This document shows, one piece after another, positions 51,463 to 58,980 of a DNA stretch of 64,000 nt. The stretch's first letter is position 1, and every line of letters starts with the position of its first letter. Position numbers and translations under genes: made by a program. This DNA is from Deltaproteobacteria bacterium (GTDB lineage: Bacteria; Myxococcota; Kuafuiibacteriia; Kuafuiibacteriales; Kuafuiibacteriaceae). The notes beneath the pieces are model-generated. The model saw only the letters and a program-made list of their open reading frames with translations, made no database searches and was not told where the DNA came from. The stretch spans positions 5,306,501 to 5,370,500 of the forward strand of contig JADJPE010000005.1 of NCBI GenBank assembly GCA_016713425.1, read 5' to 3'.

Positions 51463-51982
51463 TTCCTTTCAAAGTCTCGCGGCGTTCGAAGGCCGGCTTC
51501 GACGGCTTCGGCTGCGTCCCGGTCTCCGTCGTCGCTCCTGAACTCGTGCGCGTGTGAAGCGGGGCCAGTTCCGGAACGACTTCATCCGGCGAAGAGAGCT
51601 GGGCACAGACATCGAGCGCCTGAAGGTAGGCTTCGCGACAGGCCTGAGCATCACGACTGTGCACGGTCTCGTGCGGCGTACCGGGCGCGAAATAGAGTGG
51701 ATTGACGCACTGGCTGTACTCGCTTTGCGCACGACTTCGGCAGGCTCCCTCTTCGGATCGCGCGCTGGTCGAAGCCGCGCACCCAAGAGCTCCGACGCCG
51801 AGACCAAGGGCGGTTGCGGCGGAAATGGCGGTTGCGCGTCGAACCGTGCCAACCGTGGCGTAGGGCGTTGCAGGAACGAACCACGCGTGCGCAAGCGCCG
51901 ACACGAAGCGACGAACGTGGAAGCGGCCTTCGCCTCCTTGGCTTTGATCTGTATTGGCGCGCCGACGATGTGTTTCCGTCAT
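51452..51982 (-). CDS. Lipoprotein of unknown function, upstream of the alpha-like gene
   Basis: A 176-residue protein; ATG 51982 is the last start before the basic leader. The hydrophobic stretch ISAATALGLGVGALGC includes lipobox GALGC. The mature part has four to five Cys (GACRSRAQSEYSQCVNPLYF, AQACREAYLQALDVCAQL), a helical Cys-pair pattern, and a Thr/Ser/Pro-rich tail. It has a long basic N-terminal leader for a lipoprotein. Its stop overlaps the alpha-like ATG by 11 bp, which would couple translation of a surface lipoprotein to an alpha paralogue, an odd pair. No family is recognised. Confidence 0.65.
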   Translation of the reverse strand: MTETHRRRANTDQSQGGEGRFHVRRFVSALAHAWFVPATPYATVGTVRRATAISAATALGLGVGALGCAASTSARSEEGACRSRAQSEYSQCVNPLYFAPGTPHETVHSRDAQACREAYLQALDVCAQLSSPDEVVPELAPLHTRTSSGATTETGTQPKPSKPAFERRETLKGNGD

Positions 51983-52039
51983 GTGCGATGAAGTAGCGCC
52001 GATTGACCTCGCAATCAAATGACGTGAGCATGCGAGCGG

Positions 52040-53140
52040 ATGCCGACGCCCGCCGACCAGGACACGCGAATCTTTGTTCGCAACGGCCGCCGTCACTATC
52101 GAAAGCGATATTCACTGTTCGAATTCCGGTTGGGCCTGGTGATCTTGGTTGCGCTTGCGATGACCGCTGGTTGGGTCGCGTACAAGGGACGTCACCCCGA
52201 CCCATCGCTCCTCGGGACCGAACCGGCGCTTGGCGAGGGCGCTTCAGTCCACCCGCCGGCCGACCGAGGCCCGTTGCCGCAAGATATCGCCCCGCCTGGT
52301 TGGCGCGAGACAGTCGTGTCCAGCTTCGACCCAGATCACCTCTACGAGAAGATCAACGGCCGCGCCGACTACTACAAGTCGTTCGGCTGTGAGCGACTCG
52401 TCTTCGCAACCCTGGTTCAAGCCGCTGCGCCCGAGACGGTGATCGACATCGAGCTCTACGTGCTTCCCAACGCGGCGAATGCACTCGGCACCTATGCGGG
52501 CGAGCGCGGCACCCCCTCGACCGCGAGTGTCCTTGAGTCCGGTATCGGCCACGCTGCGCGCAATGCCCTCTACTTCGTCCAAGGGCGAGCCTACATCCGC
52601 CTCATCGGATCGGAGGACTCACCCGTGGTTCATGAGGCACTTCGGCACATCCTCGCCTCGTTCCAATCCACCATGCCGAGCGAGCCTCTTCCCTGGGGGT
52701 ACGATCTCCTGGCCGAAACACTGAGATACGACGTCGGCCAAATCGAATACCAAAGCGAAAATGCCTTCTCGTTCGATTTCGGACGTCAGGTCTACGCGGC
52801 GCCCATCGACGACGAGGGAGGTCAAATTTTCGTGGTTGCCTCCCCATCCGACAAGGATGCAACGAACCTTGCCCACGCGTTTGTGGCTGGTTTCCTCGAA
52901 TACGGAACGCGCGCGGAGAAAGATCGCCCGGGAACTTGGGTTCAAGACCGCTATCTAGGTACCATCTCGACCGCGATGGCTCACGGGGCATGGGTCATGG
53001 GTGTACGAGGCGCAAAGACCGCCGCCGAGGCCACCCCCCGACTCGAGTCGCTGCGACAGGGACTGGACGCGAAAGGGGCCGAGTTCCATGCTCGCGCGAT
53101 GGACGAGAACGCGCGCGAACCTGCGAAGACGGAAGAGTAA
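52040..53140 (+). CDS. DUF6599-family membrane-anchored protein
   Basis: A 366-residue protein with one N-terminal membrane helix (LGLVILVALAMTAGWVAY) and a large exported domain. DUF6599-like blocks are DPDHLYEKINGRADYYKSFGCERLVFATL, VIDIELYVLPNAANALGTYAGER and NALYFVQGRAYIRLIGSED; the family's 'LYEyIDGaAelY' reads LYEKINGRADYY. Function unknown in the family. It is 72 bp before the DUF362 gene and could be the first gene of that operon. It is divergent from the lipoprotein at 51452. Confidence 0.8.
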   Translation: MPTPADQDTRIFVRNGRRHYRKRYSLFEFRLGLVILVALAMTAGWVAYKGRHPDPSLLGTEPALGEGASVHPPADRGPLPQDIAPPGWRETVVSSFDPDHLYEKINGRADYYKSFGCERLVFATLVQAAAPETVIDIELYVLPNAANALGTYAGERGTPSTASVLESGIGHAARNALYFVQGRAYIRLIGSEDSPVVHEALRHILASFQSTMPSEPLPWGYDLLAETLRYDVGQIEYQSENAFSFDFGRQVYAAPIDDEGGQIFVVASPSDKDATNLAHAFVAGFLEYGTRAEKDRPGTWVQDRYLGTISTAMAHGAWVMGVRGAKTAAEATPRLESLRQGLDAKGAEFHARAMDENAREPAKTEE

Positions 53141-53212
53141 CGTCTCAAGTCACGTCTCGGTTCCGGAAGAGGCCCTTGAGACCGAGGAACGAGCGCGGCG
53201 AAGGAGGAAGAC

Positions 53213-54268
53213 ATGGCACGGTCCGGCGGCAAGCCCAGCGACAGGAAGGAAGCTCCAGAGCGGATAGACCGTCGAGCCGCGCTGCGCCAGATCGGCACCG
53301 TCTCCGCGATCGCAGCCGGTGCCGGGTGGGCGGCACTCGCACCACCCACGTGGCCAGGCTCATTGCGTGACCCGGACGGCGAGCGTGGAAAGCCCAAGCA
53401 ACCCGTCTTTCGTCTCCCGGAGAACGGCTTCCTCGTGCCCAACGTTCCCGGCGGTGCCGTGCTCGGCATCGCGCGTGGCCAAAATGTCGTCGCGATGCTC
53501 AAGGCCGCTGTCGATGCGATCGGCGGCATGGGCCGCTTCATCCAGCCCGGCGACATCGTCGTCGTGAAACCCAATGTCGCGTTCGAACGTGCAGCCGCTC
53601 TGGGCGCGACAAGCAACCCCGAGGTCTTGAAAGCGCTCGTGGAGCTCGTTCGTGACGCGGGCGCCAAAGAAGTTCGCGTCGCAGACAATCCGATCGAGTC
53701 TCCCGAGAGCTGCTTCGTTCGGAGCGGTATTCAGCGGGCCAGCCTCGAGGCTGGCGCTCGTCTCTATCTTCCCAAGAAAAGCGACTTCGAAACGCTTCAC
53801 ATTCCCGGTGCGCGGTGGATCGAGCACTGGCCTTTCTTCTGGCAGCCTTTTCGTGACGCAACAAAAGTCATCGGCCTCGCGCCAGTGAAAGACCACAATC
53901 TTTGCCGCGCCTCCATGACGACGAAGAACTGGTATGGCTTGCTCGGCGGGCGACGCAACCAGTTTCACCAAGACATCCATGGTATCATCACCGACCTCGC
54001 GCTCATGATGCGCCCGACGTTCGTGGTGCTGGACGGAACCCGTGTTCTGTTTCGAAGCGGTCCGACCGGCGGAAGCCTCGATGATGTGCGCCCCGGCCAG
54101 ACGATCGTTGCGGCAACGGACAGCCTCGCCGCCGACGCCTTCGGCTGGCAAGATCTCCTCGGCCGCGCCGACGAATCGCTTCCCGCCTACTTCGAGCAAG
54201 CCGCCCGGAAGAACCTCGGCAACCCGGATTGGCGTTCGTTGCCTTTCAAGGAGGCGCAGGTCGGATGA
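53213..54268 (+). CDS. Tat-exported DUF362-domain protein
   Basis: A 351-residue protein. The N-terminus has a Tat-like signal (RIDRRAALRQIGTVSAIAAGAGW). The DUF362 domain runs over residues ~85-340: GDIVVVKPNVAF, NPEVLKALVELVRDAGAKEV, HWPFFWQPFRDATKVIGLAPVKDH, LCRASMTTKNWYGLLGG, PTFVVLDGTRVL. DUF362 proteins often carry ferredoxin domains; this one has none of its own, but the next gene does. Cofactor and substrate unknown. ATGA overlap with the Fe-S gene downstream shows coupling. Confidence 0.88.
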   Translation: MARSGGKPSDRKEAPERIDRRAALRQIGTVSAIAAGAGWAALAPPTWPGSLRDPDGERGKPKQPVFRLPENGFLVPNVPGGAVLGIARGQNVVAMLKAAVDAIGGMGRFIQPGDIVVVKPNVAFERAAALGATSNPEVLKALVELVRDAGAKEVRVADNPIESPESCFVRSGIQRASLEAGARLYLPKKSDFETLHIPGARWIEHWPFFWQPFRDATKVIGLAPVKDHNLCRASMTTKNWYGLLGGRRNQFHQDIHGIITDLALMMRPTFVVLDGTRVLFRSGPTGGSLDDVRPGQTIVAATDSLAADAFGWQDLLGRADESLPAYFEQAARKNLGNPDWRSLPFKEAQVG

Positions 54269-56073
54269 GCCACGAAGTAAACGTTCCGAAACCGAGCGGC
54301 GCCCCGGCTCGACCACGCGCAGAGACGCGCGACGGTTTGATTCGGCCCGCCTGGCTCAAGCCCAACCGGGACGGTTCACCGTGGTATGCACGGACCTTCC
54401 GCATCACGACCACCCGCATCATCAGCCAGGCATTCTTCTTCGCGCTCTTCTCGTTCTTGCTCTTCTTCACGTGGTTCTCTCGCCTGGGCGGCTACCCCGT
54501 ATCCCTCTTCTTGGAGGTCGATCCGCTCGTCGCGTTCGCGACCGCCATCTCGACCCACACGGTCTACCGATGGCTCTGGCGCGCGCTCTTCGTTCTCGTG
54601 CCGACCCTCCTCCTCGGGCGGGTCTTCTGCAACTGGATGTGTCCATACGGAACGATGCACCAGTTCTTCGGGTGGATCTTCAACATTCGCTCGAACAAGG
54701 GGAACATCGAAAAGAACCGCTATCGGCCCGTGTTTCAACTCAAGTACTACATCCTCACGCTGTTCCTGATCCTCGCAGGATTCGGCGCGCTTCAGATCGG
54801 ACTCCTCGACCCAATTTGCCTCCTGACGCGCACCTTCGTGGTCACCTTCTTCCCCGCCTCCGACCTGCTTGCCGAGCACCTGCGAAGCACCCTGCTCGGG
54901 CACGGTCTCGATGTTCCGACCTCGTTTCTCTCGTCGGCACCCGGCGCCGCGGAGCAACGTGTGTTTGCCGGGGCATGGTTCGTCGGCCTCATCATATTCG
55001 GCCTCGTCGGCATGAACCTCGTCATCCCAAGATTCTTCTGCCGCGTGCTCTGTCCACTCGGCGCGTTCCTCGGGGTGCTCTCGCGTTTTTCACTCTGGCG
55101 CATCGACCGCGACGTCACGAAGTGTACCGACTGCGATCTTTGCCTCAAGCACTGCGAAGGCGCATCGGATCCGCACCAAGCCCTTCGCAAGAGTGAGTGC
55201 TTCGTATGTTTCAACTGCATTGATGATTGCCCAGAAGACGCGCTCTCGTTTCGGTGGCTTCCGGTCTCGATCAAAGACCGTGTCATTGGCACGGTGAAGG
55301 CGAAGACGGCGACGCTCTTTGGTCGCAAGGTGATCTCAGAGCACCTCGAGACAGAGCGCCGCACGCCCGACGTTCCGCGACGTCGCTGGCTCTTCGCCTC
55401 GATCGTGGGTGTTCTGAGCTTCCCGTTCTTGCGTCTCTCGCGCGACGTGAATGACCGCGGTTTCAACGAGAAGGCGATCCGTCCTCCCGGTTCAGTGGCG
55501 GAACCCGAGTTCCTCGAGCGCTGCATCAAATGCGACCAGTGCATCAACGTGTGCCCAACGAACGTGCTTCAACCGGCGACCCTCAAGGAGAGCGGACTCG
55601 AAGGCCTTTGGACGCCGGTGATGGATTTCTCGGTAGGTTTTTGCCAACTCAACTGCACACTATGCAGCGAAGTCTGCCCGACGGGCGCCATCCAGAAGAT
55701 CTCCGTCGACCGAAAGCTCGGCATGAAAGACTACGCGGATGCGGGCCCCATCGTGTTGGGCACCGCCTTCTTCAACCGAGGACGATGCCTCCCTTGGGCG
55801 ATGGAGACACCTTGCGTCGTCTGCGAAGAAGTCTGCCCGGTCACCCCAAAGGCGATCGGGACCTACGACGAAGAACACACGCGCTGGGATGGTACGACCG
55901 TCACACTCAACAAGCCCTACATGCGCCCCGAGCTCTGCATCGGATGTGGAATCTGCGAGCATGAGTGCCCAGTCCTGGACGACGCCGCCGTCTACGTCAC
56001 GGCGATCGGCGAAAGCCGTTCGAAGGCGCGTTCCTTGTTGCTCGCCCAGAGAAAGGAACCAAACCAACGATGA
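54265..56073 (+). CDS. Membrane Fe-S protein, NapH-like with NapG-like ferredoxin part
   Basis: A 602-residue protein. Four or five membrane helices (residues ~55-260; AFFFALFSFLLFFTWF, ALFVLVPTLLLGRVF, YYILTLFLILAGFGALQI) carry NapH-type motifs CNWMCPYG and CRVLCPLG. Cysteine sets for several 4Fe-4S clusters follow: CTDCDLCLKHC, CFVCFNCIDDC, CIKCDQCINVC, CQLNCTLCSEVC, CVVCEEVC and CIGCGICEHEC. It is probably an electron conduit between quinol pool and periplasm, feeding the Tat-exported partners. It overlaps DUF362 upstream and the aldo-keto reductase downstream by ATGA. Confidence 0.9.
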   Translation: MSHEVNVPKPSGAPARPRAETRDGLIRPAWLKPNRDGSPWYARTFRITTTRIISQAFFFALFSFLLFFTWFSRLGGYPVSLFLEVDPLVAFATAISTHTVYRWLWRALFVLVPTLLLGRVFCNWMCPYGTMHQFFGWIFNIRSNKGNIEKNRYRPVFQLKYYILTLFLILAGFGALQIGLLDPICLLTRTFVVTFFPASDLLAEHLRSTLLGHGLDVPTSFLSSAPGAAEQRVFAGAWFVGLIIFGLVGMNLVIPRFFCRVLCPLGAFLGVLSRFSLWRIDRDVTKCTDCDLCLKHCEGASDPHQALRKSECFVCFNCIDDCPEDALSFRWLPVSIKDRVIGTVKAKTATLFGRKVISEHLETERRTPDVPRRRWLFASIVGVLSFPFLRLSRDVNDRGFNEKAIRPPGSVAEPEFLERCIKCDQCINVCPTNVLQPATLKESGLEGLWTPVMDFSVGFCQLNCTLCSEVCPTGAIQKISVDRKLGMKDYADAGPIVLGTAFFNRGRCLPWAMETPCVVCEEVCPVTPKAIGTYDEEHTRWDGTTVTLNKPYMRPELCIGCGICEHECPVLDDAAVYVTAIGESRSKARSLLLAQRKEPNQR

Positions 56074-57296
56074 AAAAGCGCTTCACGCGACGAGACATCC
56101 TAACCATCGGAGCGGCCGGAGCGGCCGGAGCGACGGGAGCTGCTGGCGCAGCGAGCAGCTTCGGCCGTCTCGCCTTCGGACCCACCGCGGCTTTCGCAGC
56201 CGGGAAGGATTCCGCGCTCCCTCAAGTACCTCGCAAAATCCTGGGCAAGACTGGGGAAGCAATCCCTATTCTCCTCTTCGGCGGCGCGATGCGCCTCGAT
56301 CCGCGTTTCGACCCCAAGCTCGCCGAAGCCATGCGCTTCGGCGTCGATTACTTCGACGCCGCCGACTGTTACGGGGGCGGCTCTTGTGAGCCCGCCGTGG
56401 GCGCTTTTCACACGCGCGCAAAGATCCGCGACAAGATCTGGATTACGTCCAAGAGTGACGCGCACGATCCAAAGGGATTCGAGAAGACCGTCAACGAAAG
56501 CCTCCAGAAACTGAAGACCAGTTACATCAACCTCTACTTCCTCCACGCGCTCGAAAACGCCGACTTTCTCAACAAAGATCTCGAGAAAGTGGTCGCTCGA
56601 CTCAAGAAGGAGGGAAAGATCCGCCACTTCGGCTTTTCGTGTCACAACGCAAACGTTCCGGAGCTGCTCGAGAAGGCGGCCGTGACCCCGTGGGTCGAGT
56701 CCGTCATGTTTCGGTACAACTTCCGCCAATACGGCGACAAGGCGCTGAACAAAGCCATGGACGCCGCGCACAAGGCCGACGTCGGGCTGATCGCCATGAA
56801 GACGCAGGGCTCCGAAGCCTCGTTTGCCGACGCCTGGAAGAAGTTCGAGAAGACGGGCAAATGGAACAAGTTTCAGGCGGTTCTCAAGGCCGTCTGGGCG
56901 GATCCAAGGATCACGGCGGCCGTCTCACACATGGACAACTTCAAGAAGCTCAAGGAGAACATCGCCGCCGCCGTAGACAAAACAGAGCTCGGCGCGCTGG
57001 ACCGGCGAGCCATCGAAAAGTACGCCGCCGAGACCCGATCGTTGGCCTGCGATGGCTGTGACCACCTGTGCCGAGAAGCCGTGGGCGGGGCCATTCCCGT
57101 CGGCACCGTCATGCGCTACGTGATGTATCACGAGGCGTATGGCGAGGTGGATGAGGCCCGTGCCCTGTTCGCGAAGCTCCCCGCCGAGACGCGATCACGA
57201 CTGAAGGTCCTCAATTTCGAGCGCGCGAACGACGCCTGTCCCCATGGCGTCAACGTGGCTGAGCACTTGGCGCGCGCACAGGCGCTGCTCGCATAG
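56070..57296 (+). CDS. Tat-exported aldo-keto reductase with C-terminal Fe-S motif
   Basis: A 408-residue protein. The signal peptide MKKRFTRRDILTIGAAGAAG is a strong Tat sequence. The aldo-keto reductase barrel follows: LGKTGEAIPILLFGGAMR, YFDAADCYGGGSCEPAVG (Asp, Tyr of the tetrad), WITSKSDAHDPK (Lys), YINLYFLHALENADF (His) and GKIRHFGFSCHN. The C-terminus carries LACDGCDHLCREAVGG and DACPHGVNV, Cys spacing of a 4Fe-4S ferredoxin-type site, found in one branch of aldo-keto reductases. With DUF362 and the NapH-like protein it forms a coupled periplasmic redox operon; substrate unknown. Confidence 0.9.
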   Translation: MKKRFTRRDILTIGAAGAAGATGAAGAASSFGRLAFGPTAAFAAGKDSALPQVPRKILGKTGEAIPILLFGGAMRLDPRFDPKLAEAMRFGVDYFDAADCYGGGSCEPAVGAFHTRAKIRDKIWITSKSDAHDPKGFEKTVNESLQKLKTSYINLYFLHALENADFLNKDLEKVVARLKKEGKIRHFGFSCHNANVPELLEKAAVTPWVESVMFRYNFRQYGDKALNKAMDAAHKADVGLIAMKTQGSEASFADAWKKFEKTGKWNKFQAVLKAVWADPRITAAVSHMDNFKKLKENIAAAVDKTELGALDRRAIEKYAAETRSLACDGCDHLCREAVGGAIPVGTVMRYVMYHEAYGEVDEARALFAKLPAETRSRLKVLNFERANDACPHGVNVAEHLARAQALLA

Positions 57297-57549
57297 CCGC
57301 ACCGACGAGCCCATCGTCACGGCCCCTCAGGGCGTTTGGGGGATGCGCCCCGTACCACCGCCATTCACGTCCATCCACCTCCATCGGCTCAGCAACGGGC
57401 CGCTCTGCGTTGCGGACGTCGTCCTGCGCCCCCTCCTGCGTCGGTCGTTTGTCGGATGAGGGGGCCAACGATCGGAGCCATTGCGACGTTTTCCGGCTTG
57501 AGTCGGCGTGTTTTCACGGGCAGAAGGGGCCGAGCAATCCGGAGGGCCC

Positions 57550-58920
57550 TTGTCAAAACCATTCGAATCCATCCTCGATGCCATCGGCCACACGCCCATG
57601 GTCCGCATCGCCCACATCGGCAAGGAGACGGGCTGCGAGTTCTTCGCGAAGTGCGAGTTCCTCAACGCAGGCGGTTCCGTGAAGGACCGTATCGGAAAGC
57701 GAATGGTGCTCGAAGCGGAACGTGCGGGTCGCATCAAACCCGGCGACACGCTGATCGAGCCGACAAGCGGCAACACGGGCATCGGCATGGCCTTGGCGGC
57801 TGCGGTCCGCGGCTACCGAATGATCATCACCATGCCGGAGAAGATGAGCCGCGAGAAGCAGGTCGTGCTCGAGGCGCTCGGTGCAGAGATCATCCGTACC
57901 CCGACCGAGGCCGCTTGGGATGCCCCGGACAGCCACATCGGCGTCGCCAAGCAGCTCCACAGCGTCATCCCGAACTCACACATCCTCGACCAGTACTCGA
58001 ACCCCGACAACCCGGATGCCCACTACTTCGAGACCGCCCAAGAGATCCTCGACCAAACCAACGGTGGCGAGTTCGACTATCTGATCTCGACGGCGGGCAC
58101 CGGGGGGACCATCTCCGGCATCGCACGGCGGTTCAAGGACGACGGACTCGACCACATTCGCATCGTAGGCGTCGACCCGGTGGGCTCGATCTTGGCCGGG
58201 CCAGGTGAGATCGGCACCTACAAGGTCGAAGGCATCGGATACGACTTCATTCCCGACGTCCTTGATCGCGGCCTCGTTCACGAGTGGGTGAAGACGAAGG
58301 ACAAGGAGTCGTTCCTCATGGCGCGGCGCCTGATCCTCAAGGAGGGCTTTTTGTGCGGTGGAAGCAGCGGGGCCGCCATGTACGCGGCCCTCGATGTCGC
58401 TCGTCGCACCGGTCCCGGGAAGCGATTCGTCGTCATCCTCCCGGATTCGGTCCGTAACTACATGACCAAGTTCGTCGACGATCGCTGGATGCAAGAGAAC
58501 GGCTTCACCGAACAACGCTGGGCCCAGAACTCGATCGGCGACGTGCTTCGCCGCTTGCCCGACCGTCCGCTCCTCACCGCCGCCAGCCGAGAGCCGGTCG
58601 CCGCCGTCGTTCGTCGAATGAAAACCCATGGAATCAGCCAGCTTCCCGTAATGGACGGCGATCGTCTCTCGGGCATCGTGACCGAATCCGACCTTCTCAG
58701 CGCGCTGGTTGAGGGCCACATTTCCCTCGAGAACAGCGTTGCCGAAGTCATGATTCGGCAAGTGGCGACCGTGTCCGTGGACCAAGATGCGGGCGCCTTG
58801 CTGGCGGTGTTCGAACGGGGCGAGGTCGGTCTCGTCACCGACGAATCTGGGCGCCTCATCGGAATCCTCACGAAGATGGACCTGGTTGACCATCTCACCT
58901 CGGTGGTCTCGGCTGCGTAG
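57550..58920 (+). CDS. Cystathionine beta-synthase
   Basis: A 456-residue PLP enzyme plus two C-terminal CBS domains. N-terminal IGHTPMVRIAHIG, PLP lysine in GGSVKDRIGKRM, EPTSGNTGIGMALAA, AGTGGTISGIARRF and GGSSGAAM. The CBS pair covers residues ~340-455 (LTAASREPVAAVVRRMKTHGI, GLVTDESGRLIGILTKMDLVDHL). This is the eukaryote-like architecture, which joins homocysteine and serine. The TTG start at 57550 is preceded by GGAGGG at the right distance; an upstream in-frame ATG (57508) lacks such a site. Regulatory S-adenosylmethionine binding at the CBS pair is possible. Confidence 0.93.
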   Translation: MSKPFESILDAIGHTPMVRIAHIGKETGCEFFAKCEFLNAGGSVKDRIGKRMVLEAERAGRIKPGDTLIEPTSGNTGIGMALAAAVRGYRMIITMPEKMSREKQVVLEALGAEIIRTPTEAAWDAPDSHIGVAKQLHSVIPNSHILDQYSNPDNPDAHYFETAQEILDQTNGGEFDYLISTAGTGGTISGIARRFKDDGLDHIRIVGVDPVGSILAGPGEIGTYKVEGIGYDFIPDVLDRGLVHEWVKTKDKESFLMARRLILKEGFLCGGSSGAAMYAALDVARRTGPGKRFVVILPDSVRNYMTKFVDDRWMQENGFTEQRWAQNSIGDVLRRLPDRPLLTAASREPVAAVVRRMKTHGISQLPVMDGDRLSGIVTESDLLSALVEGHISLENSVAEVMIRQVATVSVDQDAGALLAVFERGEVGLVTDESGRLIGILTKMDLVDHLTSVVSAA

Positions 58921-58980
58921 TTCCCCGGTAGGCTTCGCGCCCGTCATGAGTTCGGATAGGCTCTAGCCTTCGAGACCAGT

